Of a stretch of 64,000 nucleotides of DNA, positions 18,724-27,888 are shown piece after piece. The position numbers and the translations under genes were made by a program. Numbering within the stretch: the stretch's first letter is position 1; the number at the start of each line of letters is the position of its first letter. Under the pieces are notes generated by a model that ran no database searches, had not been told where the DNA came from, and saw only the letters and a program-made list of their open reading frames with translations. The stretch comes from Oceanispirochaeta sp. M1 (GTDB taxonomy: Bacteria; Spirochaetota; Spirochaetia; DSM-2461). The DNA is taken from NCBI RefSeq assembly GCF_003346715.1, contig NZ_QQPQ01000030.1:1-64000 (forward strand), given 5' to 3'.

Positions 18724-20010
18724 ATGTTCAGCCGTTTTTCGTTGTTTTCCATAATACCTGTTTTTCTCATGTCCATGACAGCATTCCCTTTATCCGGGGA
18801 CTCCAGTTCTACAGAATCAAAGCCTGTACTGAAAGTCTGGGACTTCAAGTTTACGGATCAGAGGACAAACAGAGCTCTGAGCCGGGTGGATAATCTTTTC
18901 AGAGAAGAGAACCCGGATCTCATCCTGGAACATAAAGGATTTTATGATCAGCAGTATATGCCATCACTCCGGACTTCTCTGCTGGCGGGAACAGGCCCGG
19001 ACATCCTCTGGCTTCATCATGGTACTGAGTTTAGTGAATTTGAATCATATCTTGAGATTCTTGATTCCTATATGGTCAGTTCCGATATCAGTTTCAGAAC
19101 TGATTCAATTGAGGCCTGCAGGACTCAGGATGGGTTGCTCAAGGCTCTGCCCCTCACATTTCAGGGAATGGGCTGGTATTACAATAAAACACTGTTCAAA
19201 CTGGCCGGACTTGATCCGGAAAAAGCCCCGGAGGACTGGGATTATTTCCTGGATGCCTGCCGAATCCTGAAAGACCATGGGATTACTCCCATAGCAGCAG
19301 GAAACAATCGGCCTCTGACTACAGAATTTATCCGTAGAAGTCTTATCACAGCTTTTTTTACTGATGAGGAAATTAAGACATTTTACAAACAGGCCAGGGG
19401 GCTCAGATCTCCACGTTTCAGACTGATTATCGAGTTCTGCAATACCCTGCGGGAAAAGGGATACTTTCATGAGGAGGGACTCTTTCGTCCGTATTTCAGT
19501 TTTGCTCCGGATACTTTCAGTGCCGGTGAGGCGGCAATGATTCCCGGTTTACTGTCAGATATTGCACATTGGAAAAACTTTTCTGATGATCTGGGGAGAA
19601 GTAATGTGGGTTATTTTCCAAATCTCCACCATCCCGATATGGCCCGCCCCGGAGCACAGCTGCTGCAGGAAGCAGGAGTGCTTATCTGTATGAATAAAAA
19701 GTCGGAAAACAAAGAGGCTGCATTCAGATATATGGAGCATCTTTTTTCTGACAGATCCCAGAGAATCCTGATTGAGGATCTTGGAATACTCTCTCCTTTG
19801 GAGAACAATAGTCTGGACCAGGATAAATATCCTGTCTTGAATTCAATTCAGGAGGCATTACGCTATACAGGAGAAGATCCGGAACGTTATATACCCTCAT
19901 CTTATGTTTCTGATATTCAATACAGGCTTGATGATCTGCTGATCAATACACAGGAAATTACGCCTGATGAATACCTTATAAAGATCATAGATGCTCTGAA
20001 ATTGTATTGA
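18724..20010 (+). CDS. ABC solute-binding protein paralogue, first of two
   Basis: About 428 residues from ATG 18724 (a TTG at 18712 is an alternative; AAGGA lies at 18708-18712). A hydrophobic signal (FSLFSIIPVFLMSMTAFPL) is followed by a family-1 binding protein: PVLKVWDFKFTDQRTN, GTGPDILWLHHGTEF, LPLTFQGMGWYYNKTLF. It shares VWDFK, the GMGWYYNK/GLGIYYNK region, SDIAHWK and other blocks with the next gene, so the two are tandem paralogues. The first gene is nearest the membrane-bound AraC regulator. It may be a sensory receptor for that regulator rather than a transport component (inference). Confidence 0.85.
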   Translation: MFSRFSLFSIIPVFLMSMTAFPLSGDSSSTESKPVLKVWDFKFTDQRTNRALSRVDNLFREENPDLILEHKGFYDQQYMPSLRTSLLAGTGPDILWLHHGTEFSEFESYLEILDSYMVSSDISFRTDSIEACRTQDGLLKALPLTFQGMGWYYNKTLFKLAGLDPEKAPEDWDYFLDACRILKDHGITPIAAGNNRPLTTEFIRRSLITAFFTDEEIKTFYKQARGLRSPRFRLIIEFCNTLREKGYFHEEGLFRPYFSFAPDTFSAGEAAMIPGLLSDIAHWKNFSDDLGRSNVGYFPNLHHPDMARPGAQLLQEAGVLICMNKKSENKEAAFRYMEHLFSDRSQRILIEDLGILSPLENNSLDQDKYPVLNSIQEALRYTGEDPERYIPSSYVSDIQYRLDDLLINTQEITPDEYLIKIIDALKLY

Positions 20011-20178
20011 AATATCATTATTTTACGTATTTTTTGAGGTAAATTAACCGTTTTTGATACCTTTTGCATAATTTGAGACCCAGTATTTACAGTTTTTAAG
20101 ACTGCTTCAGATTATTGAAACTTTTCAGATTTCAAGTTCACCCTCCACACTGAATCTAATTCCAATAGGAGGGACCAA

Positions 20179-21474
20179 ATGAAGAAAAAAGGTTTCATGT
20201 TACTTATCGTATTAGTATTCAGTTCAGTATTATTGATGGCCGGAGGACAGAAGGATTCTGATTCCGGAAGTTCTGAAGGACCTGTTAAATTAACAGTATG
20301 GGACTTCAAGTACAGTGAAGAAGTTGTAGGATCAGCTTTAAAAGATATGGATTCTCTGTATATGGCAGCAAATCCCGGTGTTGAAATTGAACATATTGCA
20401 CAACCCCATGATAATTATTATGAAATACTGGCAGCCGCTGTCGGTTCAGGACAGGTTCCTGATGTAATCATGGCACATACAGATCAGAGAATCTGGAATA
20501 TGGAAGAGTTTCTACTGACTCTTGACCCCTATATTACAGACTGGAAAGATGATATTGCCGATTCGGCATGGGCTGCCTGTTCTTCTACAAAAGAGAGCAG
20601 TCAAAATATCAAGATAGTCCCTCTTACCGCTCAGGGACTGGGAATCTATTACAATAAAGCAAACATGGCAAAAGCCGGTGTTGATATGAGCTCTGATCTC
20701 AGCGACTGGGATGATTTCCTGGCAGCCTGTGAAAAGCTTAAATCTGCAGGAATCCCTGCTATCGTTATGGGTAACGGCGGTCAGCCCTATGGTATCGACT
20801 TTGCCTACAGAACTTTTCTGGCTAACCTATATGGTCCTGAACTCAAAGGGTTCAGTGATGGAACAGCTAATTTCACTGATGATGCCTTTATTGAAGCATC
20901 CCGCATGATGAAGACTCTTTATACAAAGGGTTATGTCATCACGGAAAATGCAACCATGCCTTACTTTATGGATGCCATAGAAGTATTTAAATCCGGTGAA
21001 GGTGGTTTTTTCTTCGGTCTTACATCTGATATTGCCCACTGGAAAGACTTCGGTGATGCATTCGGTTATGAAAATCTAGGTTATATGCCCAGTATCAATG
21101 CTGAGGGTGCTGCCTATAAAGACAGACAGAGTTCTCAGGGTGCCGGAATCGGCTTTGCTGTAATGAAAGACTCAGAGAACATCGATACTGCTGTTGATTA
21201 CCTTTATGAGTATGTTCATGGTGAATCTGCCAATCTGTTTCTTACCCGTACCGGTGCGATTGTTCCCAACAAGAATCTTCCAATCGAAAATGAAGCACTT
21301 GCAGAAGTTGTCAAATATATGAGCAACAATGCAGTTCCCGACTTCTATGTTCAGCTTGACGCAGGTTTCGGTGCAGAGATGTACAACTACTTCCAGCTCT
21401 TCTTCCTGGCCGACGAGATCAGTCTCAATGAATATGTTGAGAGTCTTCAGAAAGCCTATGAGATGAATCTTTAG
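20179..21474 (+). CDS. ABC sugar transporter solute-binding protein, second of two
   Basis: A 431-residue protein with an AATAGGAGGG ribosome-binding site. The signal peptide MKKKGFMLLIVLVFSSVLLM is followed by AGGQKDSD, without a lipobox Cys. Family-1 blocks: LTVWDFKYSEEVVG, VPDVIMAHTDQR, VPLTAQGLGIYYNKANM, GLTSDIAHWKDFG, then a helical C terminus. It is upstream of both permeases and of a terminator-like hairpin at 21505. With the GH31 enzyme downstream, an alpha-xyloside or alpha-glucoside is the best guess for its ligand. The 168-bp gap before it has no clear promoter that I can defend. Confidence 0.9.
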   Translation: MKKKGFMLLIVLVFSSVLLMAGGQKDSDSGSSEGPVKLTVWDFKYSEEVVGSALKDMDSLYMAANPGVEIEHIAQPHDNYYEILAAAVGSGQVPDVIMAHTDQRIWNMEEFLLTLDPYITDWKDDIADSAWAACSSTKESSQNIKIVPLTAQGLGIYYNKANMAKAGVDMSSDLSDWDDFLAACEKLKSAGIPAIVMGNGGQPYGIDFAYRTFLANLYGPELKGFSDGTANFTDDAFIEASRMMKTLYTKGYVITENATMPYFMDAIEVFKSGEGGFFFGLTSDIAHWKDFGDAFGYENLGYMPSINAEGAAYKDRQSSQGAGIGFAVMKDSENIDTAVDYLYEYVHGESANLFLTRTGAIVPNKNLPIENEALAEVVKYMSNNAVPDFYVQLDAGFGAEMYNYFQLFFLADEISLNEYVESLQKAYEMNL

Positions 21475-21504
21475 AATCAATTCTTTAATAAAACAGTTTC
21501 ATAC

Positions 21505-21532
21505 CCGGCAGGAATTATTCCTGCCGGTTTTT
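21505..21532 (+). terminator. Terminator/attenuator between binding-protein and permease genes
   Basis: CCGGCAGGAA (21505-21514), TTA loop, TTCCTGCCGG (21518-21527), then TTTTT (21528-21532): a 10-bp perfect stem with a U tail. Partial termination here would give excess binding-protein transcript over permease transcript. No separate promoter is evident before the permease at 21570, so readthrough must occur. Confidence 0.8.
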
Positions 21533-21569
21533 CATAATCCAGGAATTTAATATTTCAAGAGGATAAATA

Positions 21570-22466
21570 ATGTCCAAGAATAGACTAATGAAACAGCAGG
21601 AAGAGCGGGATGCCTTTATTCTATTGGCCCCTCTGTTATTACTCATGCTTGTTTTTACAGTATACCCGGTGCTTGCCAACTTTTATTACAGCATGACCAA
21701 ATGGAAAGGATTCGGCGCAGCAGAATGGGTTGGGTTTCAGAATTACACGCGTATGTTTCAGGATGTTAAATTCTGGCATTCCCTGAAGAATCTGGGAGTT
21801 CTGATTCTCTATATTCCTGCAGGAGTTTTTATACCTCTGCTTATTGCCGCCATATTAAGAGATGGTCTGAAGGGCTGGACATTTTTCCGCTCAGTGATCT
21901 ATCTGCCGACAATTCTGGGCTATGTCATACTGGGAACTTTATTCAGTATTATTCTGAGCCAGATGGGACCTATAGTGGAAGTTCTTACAGCCCTGGGAGT
22001 CAAGGATGCCAATACAATAAACCTGCTGGGAAAATCAAAGTCAGCCATACACACGGTAGCCATGATTTTTGTCATTTTCTCCAAGATGGGGTTCGGCTGT
22101 ATCTACTTTCTTGCTGCCATGAGCGGTATCGATGGGGGTATGTTTGATGCTGCCGGTATAGACGGAGCCAACTGGTGGCAGAAGTTTTTTCATATAACAG
22201 TTCCCAGTATCAGTTTTTCTATTCAGTTCTTCCTGGTTCTCTCATTTATTGAAGTATTTGCCAGGATGTACAGTTTTATCTATACCCTGACCTACGGGGG
22301 GCCTGGTTTTGCAACATTCACCCTCGAATTCGGTATATACCGTCAGGGATTTAAAGCCTTTAAGATGGGTTATGCATCCAGCTGGGCTGTTGTGCTGTTC
22401 TTTTTCTGCTCTCTCATAGCCGCAGCTCAGATTCAGGTTCTCAGGAAAGGAGATCAGCTGTCATGA
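21570..22466 (+). CDS. ABC sugar transporter permease, MalF type
   Basis: A 298-residue membrane subunit. TM1 is at about residues 15-37 (AFILLAPLLLLMLVFTVYPV), followed by the usual FYYSMTKWKGFG periplasmic segment. The EAA loop is MFDAAGIDGANWWQKFFHI. The GGPGFATFTLEFGIYRQGF segment before the last TM is typical. It overlaps the following permease gene by 4 bp. A GAGGAT ribosome-binding site precedes the ATG. Confidence 0.9.
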   Translation: MSKNRLMKQQEERDAFILLAPLLLLMLVFTVYPVLANFYYSMTKWKGFGAAEWVGFQNYTRMFQDVKFWHSLKNLGVLILYIPAGVFIPLLIAAILRDGLKGWTFFRSVIYLPTILGYVILGTLFSIILSQMGPIVEVLTALGVKDANTINLLGKSKSAIHTVAMIFVIFSKMGFGCIYFLAAMSGIDGGMFDAAGIDGANWWQKFFHITVPSISFSIQFFLVLSFIEVFARMYSFIYTLTYGGPGFATFTLEFGIYRQGFKAFKMGYASSWAVVLFFFCSLIAAAQIQVLRKGDQLS

Positions 22467-23302
22467 GCATGCATGAAAAACGGTTCTCCATCAGTCAGTT
22501 TCTGGTATATCTATTTTTGATTCTAATTACATTTATCAGTCTGTATCCTATCTTTTTTTCATTCATTTCCAGTTTCAAAACGGTACAGGAATATACATTC
22601 AGCAAGACGGCACTGCCTTCTTCATGGGTGATGGACAACTATGCCTATGTGTTCAGGAATCTGAACTTTTTATCATACATAATGAACTCAGTCATTCTGG
22701 TGTTCTCTGGAATGATTTTATATCTGTTTGTCTGTAATGCAGCGGGATTTGCTCTGGGTATGCTGAGATTCAGATATAAACTGTCCATCTTTTCTTTTGT
22801 TCTGTTTTTTCAGATATTTCCGCAGATGGTTATTGCATCTCAGGTTTATCGAATCTGTTCAAAAATCGGGTTGATGAACTCTCATTTCGGACTGATCCTG
22901 GTATGGGTTGCCTATTTTGCGCCCTTCGGTACCTATATCATGTCCACCTATTACTCCACCATGCCCCGTTCGCTGATCGAATCGGCACGCATCGACGGAG
23001 CAGGAGTTTTCCGGCAGCTGTTCAAGATTATGATGCCCATGGCAGCTCCCATGATAGGAACTGTCAGTATTGTCGGATCTCTGGCGATGTGGACAGAACT
23101 TCCTTTTTCACTTTTGTTAATACAGGACCCGGGAAATAGACCCCTCTCTCTGGGAATTGCCATAATGAAGGGAGAGCATGGAATTCCCATACCCATTCTG
23201 ACAGCTGCGATTCTTGTTTCAGCCATAATCCCCCTGATTCTTTATTTCTTTTTCCAGAAGAAAATACACATGGGTTCCACAGCCGGAGCCGTAAAGGGGT
23301 AA
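22463..23302 (+). CDS. ABC sugar transporter permease, MalG type
   Basis: A 279-residue membrane subunit with six hydrophobic segments. The EAA loop is SLIESARIDGAGVFRQLFKI...PMAAPM, and the C terminus ends in GSTAGAVKG as in other MalG-like proteins. ATG overlaps the TGA of the MalF-like gene, and an AAGGAGATCAG ribosome-binding site lies inside that gene. No ATPase gene is present in the operon. Confidence 0.9.
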   Translation: MSMHEKRFSISQFLVYLFLILITFISLYPIFFSFISSFKTVQEYTFSKTALPSSWVMDNYAYVFRNLNFLSYIMNSVILVFSGMILYLFVCNAAGFALGMLRFRYKLSIFSFVLFFQIFPQMVIASQVYRICSKIGLMNSHFGLILVWVAYFAPFGTYIMSTYYSTMPRSLIESARIDGAGVFRQLFKIMMPMAAPMIGTVSIVGSLAMWTELPFSLLLIQDPGNRPLSLGIAIMKGEHGIPIPILTAAILVSAIIPLILYFFFQKKIHMGSTAGAVKG

Positions 23303-23311
23303 GACATCAAT

Positions 23312-24430
23312 ATGAATCATAGAGAAAGAATCCTGGCCGCAGTTGATTATAAACCTGTGGACAGAGTGCCCACTGATATGTGGGCAACCATTGAGGTGCA
23401 GGAAAAGCTGTTTGATCATTTCGGAATCAAAGAAGGAATTGATGAGCAGAATCCCTGTATAGGGCTGAACGGCGGGCCTCTCTCCCGAGGCGTCTCAGCC
23501 ACACTGAAACTCTGGGATGAATTGGGTGTTGACGGAATTCTGGAAGTCAGGCCTCCCTGCAGTAAAAAAGTTGTTGTGACAGAGGACAATATCAGGGTCA
23601 ATGAATGGGGCTTCGGCTACCGTCTGAGTAAATACGATGAAGGGAGTTATGAGGAGCAGGTTCTCTATCCCATGACAGGAATCAGCAGCATCGAAGAGCT
23701 TGAGCAGTATGAATGGCCTGACCCTGACTGGTATGACTATTCCGCTCTTCCCGATCTTATAGATCAATGCGGGGACAGGGCGATCTGCTGCGGCTATTCG
23801 GCACTTTTCACCTATCATAATTATCTGAGGGGGCTGGAGCAGTCTCTGATGGATCCTGTTCTGGAACCCGAATTAACCCGGATGATTCTGGGTAAATTAT
23901 CTGACTTCTTTTATGAGTACCATAAACGCTGCTTTGAATCGGCTGAAGGACGGATCGATTTTACTCAGGTAAGCGATGACTGGGGTGCACAGACAGGACT
24001 CATTACAAATCCTGAAATTTTCCGTTCTTTTTATAAGTCTCACATGCAGAAAGCCGTGAATCTGGCGAAGAAATATAAAATCAGGGTTTTTCATCATGAT
24101 GACGGAGATATGCGCACCCTTCTTCCGGAGTTGGTTGAGATGGGAATCGATATTTTAAACCCGGTGCAGTGGCGCTGTGGTGACTGGGATCTGTCTAAGC
24201 TCAAAGAGATGTATGGTGAGTCCATCTGTTTTCACAGTGCAGTGGATAATCAGGACACCCTGCCCAGAGGGACTGCGGATGATGTAAAAAAACAGGTAAA
24301 AGAGCTGATAGCCACTCTGGCTTCAGACCGGACAGGATTTATCCTGGGTCCCTGTCATAATCTGCAGCCCAATACTTCTGTAGAAAATATTCTGGCTCTG
24401 TATGAAGCCGCAAAAAATGTCAGCTGGTAA
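23312..24430 (+). CDS. URO-D-superfamily protein (MtaA/methyltransferase-like)
   Basis: A 372-residue TIM-barrel protein of the uroporphyrinogen-decarboxylase superfamily: MNHRERILAAVDYKPVDRVP at the N terminus is the family opening, and the C-terminal strands read MGIDILNPVQW and GFILGPCHNLQP. In corrinoid methyltransferases the barrel has a zinc motif H-x-C; here the equivalent is FHHDDGD, so that Cys is missing. It lies 10 bp after the permease gene in a sugar operon, which argues against heme synthesis. Substrate and reaction are unknown; demethylation of a methylated sugar is one speculative possibility. Confidence 0.75.
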   Translation: MNHRERILAAVDYKPVDRVPTDMWATIEVQEKLFDHFGIKEGIDEQNPCIGLNGGPLSRGVSATLKLWDELGVDGILEVRPPCSKKVVVTEDNIRVNEWGFGYRLSKYDEGSYEEQVLYPMTGISSIEELEQYEWPDPDWYDYSALPDLIDQCGDRAICCGYSALFTYHNYLRGLEQSLMDPVLEPELTRMILGKLSDFFYEYHKRCFESAEGRIDFTQVSDDWGAQTGLITNPEIFRSFYKSHMQKAVNLAKKYKIRVFHHDDGDMRTLLPELVEMGIDILNPVQWRCGDWDLSKLKEMYGESICFHSAVDNQDTLPRGTADDVKKQVKELIATLASDRTGFILGPCHNLQPNTSVENILALYEAAKNVSW

Positions 24431-24441
24431 AGGAGCCAATA

Positions 24442-25521
24442 ATGCAGATGAATTGGAAAGAGAACTGGCCTGAAACCAGGCAGCATTTACTTGACTGGTG
24501 GAATCATGAAGGATTTGTTCTGGGCCATTGGGGTTCAGGTATCGAAACAGGTCGCAGCCTTTATGATATTAAAGCCGTAGAAGAGCCTTCATCCCCTGTT
24601 CAGAGACATACGGATGTTGACTGGATAACAAGGAATGAAGAGTACAGGCTCTCCTGCAACTGGCAGGGTGCCGATTTTATGCCCATCGTTTATCCCGATT
24701 ACGGGACAGTGACCCTGGCAACCTATATGGGAGCCGAACCCCGTTATGAGGAAGAGTACATTCTCTATCATCCCAGTGACCTGACTCCTGAAAATGACAG
24801 GACCCTGACTCTGGATAAAGGGGGGCGTCATTATCAGACCATTCTGGATGCAGCACGGAGTCTCAAGGAAATATCGAATGGCCGTTTTTCTGTCAGTTAT
24901 CCCGCTTTTATGCCCGGGCTGGATGTACTTGCTGAACTCAGGGGGACACAGGAACTGCTGATGGATCTGATTTTGAATCCGGACTGGGTTAAAGAGAAAC
25001 AGGCAGAAATCAATCAAGCTTATTTTGAATGCTATGAAGAGTACTATCAGGAACTGAAGGGAAGTGACGGCAGCAGTATGAACGGCTGGTTTATGATCTG
25101 GGGGCCTGGTAAAACTTCCCTGGCTCAATGTGACTTTTGTGCAATGATCAGCCCCGAGATGTTTGAGGAGTTTGAAGTTCCCTATCTGAGGGAGCATTGT
25201 GAGACTCTGGATAACACTCTTTTTCATCTGGATGGTCCGGATGCTCTGAATAAGCTTGATATTCTCCTTGAAATTGAGAGCCTCGATGCCATTCAGTGGA
25301 CACCAGGTCCTCAGAAGCCCCAGGGTGGTGATCCCTGCTGGTACGATATGTACAGACGTATTAAAAAGTCGGGTAAATCCGTACAGGCTCCCTGGTTGAA
25401 GCCCGAAGAAGCTCTGCCGCTTCTGGATGCTGTCGGACCTGAAGGGATGTATATCATGGTTGACTTCAAAAATCGGAATGAGGTGGATGAAGTACTGAAA
25501 CAGCTAGAGCAGTTCAGATAA
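24442..25521 (+). CDS. Divergent URO-D/cobalamin-independent methionine synthase-like protein
   Basis: A 359-residue protein, probably another TIM barrel of the URO-D/MetE superfamily. The middle part reads MIWGPGKTSLAQCDFCAMIS...MFEEFEVPYLREH, the typical cofactor-side helix of this group, followed by TLFHLDGPDAL and LDAIQWTPGP. The H-x-C zinc motif is replaced by H-L-D-G. The N-terminal MNWKENWPETRQHLLDWWNH is shared with hypothetical proteins of sugar operons. It starts 11 bp after the first URO-D gene. The two divergent paralogues may form a complex or act on the sugar released by the GH31 enzyme; function is unknown. Confidence 0.6.
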   Translation: MQMNWKENWPETRQHLLDWWNHEGFVLGHWGSGIETGRSLYDIKAVEEPSSPVQRHTDVDWITRNEEYRLSCNWQGADFMPIVYPDYGTVTLATYMGAEPRYEEEYILYHPSDLTPENDRTLTLDKGGRHYQTILDAARSLKEISNGRFSVSYPAFMPGLDVLAELRGTQELLMDLILNPDWVKEKQAEINQAYFECYEEYYQELKGSDGSSMNGWFMIWGPGKTSLAQCDFCAMISPEMFEEFEVPYLREHCETLDNTLFHLDGPDALNKLDILLEIESLDAIQWTPGPQKPQGGDPCWYDMYRRIKKSGKSVQAPWLKPEEALPLLDAVGPEGMYIMVDFKNRNEVDEVLKQLEQFR

Positions 25522-25542
25522 GAACTGGCAGGAAGAAACTTA

Positions 25543-27807
25543 ATGAAACAACTTAACGATTTTTTGACTGATATGGCCGATCTGGAAGTCCATCCGGAAG
25601 CCGTGATATGGAGAGCAGGTTCCGCTGTGAAGGTTCAGGAAGCTGATGGTTTGGTGGAGATCCATATCCCTTTTTCTGCATTTTCTCTCCAGGGTAATTT
25701 AAAACCTGTTGAAGCGGCTTCACCGGAGATACGTGTAATAAAGCTCAGCTGTCCTGAGGATGAAATACTTCATCTGTTTACATCTCATGATCCAGGCAGT
25801 CCAATGCTCAGTCTCCATAAGGATCTGCTGTCAGACCGCCTGTCTGTAAGTGAAGAAAAGAGCTGCTGGCGCATCAATGACAGTAAAGGGAGGCTCCGTG
25901 CACGCTTTGAAAAGGAGAGAGAAACGCCTGCAGGCTGGAGTGACCAGATCACAGATTGCTTCGATTCTTTGAAAGCTGATCTTTATCCTTCTGCCGGGGG
26001 GGCCGCAGTCTCCTTCAGTACCAGCGATCAGTTTTTTCCTGAAAAGGTGGAGTCTCTACCTCTTGCTTATATTACTTTCAATGAGGATGGACAGGAGAAG
26101 GAGTCAGCACTGTTTTCTTTTCAGGCTGAGTATGATGAGCATTTTGCCGGAACAGGTGAGCGATTTGCCGCCCAGGATCTGCGGGGCAGAACAATCAACC
26201 TTGAAAATACCGACGCCATGGGTGTAAACAGCCGCAGAGCCTATAAAAATGTCCCCTTTTATCTCTCCAGCCGGGGCTATGGAATCTTTATCCACAGCTC
26301 GGCTCATATACGCCTCTCTCTGGCAGATATCTCAACAAGGGCGGCGCAGGCCAGGATCGAGGATAATGAACTGGACCTGTTTATTATCGGAGGAGATAAT
26401 CCGGAGAGGATTCTGAATAATTACAAAAAACTGAGCGGTTATCCTCCTCAGCTCCCCCTGTGGAGTTACGGTACCTGGATGAGCAGAATGACCTATTTCT
26501 CTGCAGATGAAATCAATGATATCTGCAAACGATTGAGGGATGAAGAATATCCCTGTGATCTGATCCATATTGATACCGGCTGGTTTGAAAAAGACTGGGT
26601 CTGTGAATGGTCTTTCAGCAGGAAAAATTTCCCCGAACCCGCCGCATTTATGAAGGCTTTGAAGGATCAGGGGTTCAGAATCTCATTATGGCAGACTCCT
26701 AATATAGGGGAGGGGAATAAGCTTTTGAAAGAAGCCATGGATAAACGTTATCTGGCCCCTCCAAAAGGAGAAGCCGTCAGCTCTTCTTCCGATTTTTCCG
26801 GTCAGGATTTCGGTGGTCAGATTGATTTTACAAATCCTGAGGCCGTGAACTGGTATCAGTCAATGATCAGGGATCTCCTCGAGAAGGGAGCTTCTGTTAT
26901 CAAGACGGACTTCGGTGAGAATATTCAGATGAATGCGGACTATCTGAATATGCCTCCAGATAAATTACATAATCTATACGGACTGCTCTATCAGAAGGCA
27001 GCCTTTGAAGAGACCCAACGCTCAACTGATGAGGGTATTATCTGGGCCAGAGCCGGATGGGCCGGCTGTCAGCGCTATCCTCTTCACTGGGGCGGTGATG
27101 CTGCAGCAAGCTGGGATGGAATGGCCGGATCACTCCGGGGCGGGCTTCATATCGGACTCTCCGGATTTGGATACTGGAGTCATGATGTTCCCGGCTTTCA
27201 CGGGGTTCCGGAGTTTATGAATACTCCCCCCGAGGATGATCTGTATATGCGATGGACCCAGTTTGGAGTCTTCAGCTCCCATCTCCGCTATCACGGAACC
27301 TCTGCCAGAGAACCCTGGCATTTTCCTAAGATCGCATCATCCATCCGTAAATGGCTGAGACTGCGCTACTATCTTATCCCCTATTTTGTAGAGCAGGCAA
27401 AATCGGTTTCAGAATCGGGCTATCCCTTTTTAAGAGCCATGATACTCCACCATCCTGAAGATTCAGTCTGCTGGAATATTGATGACCAGTTTTTCTGCGG
27501 CAATGATTTTCTTGTCTGCCCTGTAATGAACAGCAGGAATGAACGGAAAGTCTATCTCCCTGAAGGGGAGTGGGTCGACTTCTGGACAGGCGAAGTAATA
27601 AAAGGTCCCCGGTGGCTTGATCTGAAGAATATTCCTCTGGAGCAGATGCCTCTCTATGTACGTAAGGCTGCGGAAATCCCGATTTATCCTGAAGCTGTAC
27701 TTTCAACTGATGAAATGGATATGGAAAAGATTGAGACCCTAAGTATGGACAGTGATTTTCCCGGTTGGTTGAAACTCCCGGCAGCTTCTGCATTGGGATG
27801 GACATAA
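25543..27807 (+). CDS. Glycoside hydrolase family 31 (alpha-xylosidase/alpha-glucosidase type)
   Basis: A 754-residue protein. The catalytic nucleophile is Asp456 in KTDFGE and the acid/base is Asp519 in HWGGDAAASW; both motifs and the 63-residue spacing fit YicI-type alpha-xylosidases. Other GH31 landmarks are HIDTGWFEKDW, GLSGFGYWSHDVPGF and the substrate-binding HLRYHGTSAREPW. An N-terminal beta-domain (FAGTGERFAAQDLRG) precedes the barrel. No signal peptide is visible, so it is cytoplasmic and acts on imported oligosaccharide. It is the last gene of the operon and is followed by a terminator. Alpha-xyloside is favoured over alpha-glucoside because of KTDFGE, but this is not decisive. Confidence 0.9.
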   Translation: MKQLNDFLTDMADLEVHPEAVIWRAGSAVKVQEADGLVEIHIPFSAFSLQGNLKPVEAASPEIRVIKLSCPEDEILHLFTSHDPGSPMLSLHKDLLSDRLSVSEEKSCWRINDSKGRLRARFEKERETPAGWSDQITDCFDSLKADLYPSAGGAAVSFSTSDQFFPEKVESLPLAYITFNEDGQEKESALFSFQAEYDEHFAGTGERFAAQDLRGRTINLENTDAMGVNSRRAYKNVPFYLSSRGYGIFIHSSAHIRLSLADISTRAAQARIEDNELDLFIIGGDNPERILNNYKKLSGYPPQLPLWSYGTWMSRMTYFSADEINDICKRLRDEEYPCDLIHIDTGWFEKDWVCEWSFSRKNFPEPAAFMKALKDQGFRISLWQTPNIGEGNKLLKEAMDKRYLAPPKGEAVSSSSDFSGQDFGGQIDFTNPEAVNWYQSMIRDLLEKGASVIKTDFGENIQMNADYLNMPPDKLHNLYGLLYQKAAFEETQRSTDEGIIWARAGWAGCQRYPLHWGGDAAASWDGMAGSLRGGLHIGLSGFGYWSHDVPGFHGVPEFMNTPPEDDLYMRWTQFGVFSSHLRYHGTSAREPWHFPKIASSIRKWLRLRYYLIPYFVEQAKSVSESGYPFLRAMILHHPEDSVCWNIDDQFFCGNDFLVCPVMNSRNERKVYLPEGEWVDFWTGEVIKGPRWLDLKNIPLEQMPLYVRKAAEIPIYPEAVLSTDEMDMEKIETLSMDSDFPGWLKLPAASALGWT

Positions 27808-27851
27808 TCAGCAATGAATTTGTAATTGATAAAATGATTAATTAAATATAT

Positions 27852-27888
27852 ACAGCTGAAGGTGGTAATCCCTGTCAGCTGTTTTTTT
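27852..27888 (+). terminator. Rho-independent terminator after the GH31 operon
   Basis: ACAGCTGA (27852-27859) and TCAGCTGT (27875-27882) form a perfect 8-bp stem with a 15-nt loop, followed by seven T (27882-27888). The right arm includes the stop codon of the convergent kinase gene, so the two operons share it as a boundary. Confidence 0.8.

Noticed and set aside
23312-24430. HemE (heme synthesis)
   Set aside because: Catabolic operon context and altered motifs; it belongs only to the wider superfamily.
24589-25227. 212-codon open frame antisense to the second URO-D-like gene
   Set aside because: Composition and position fit a shadow frame of the coding strand.
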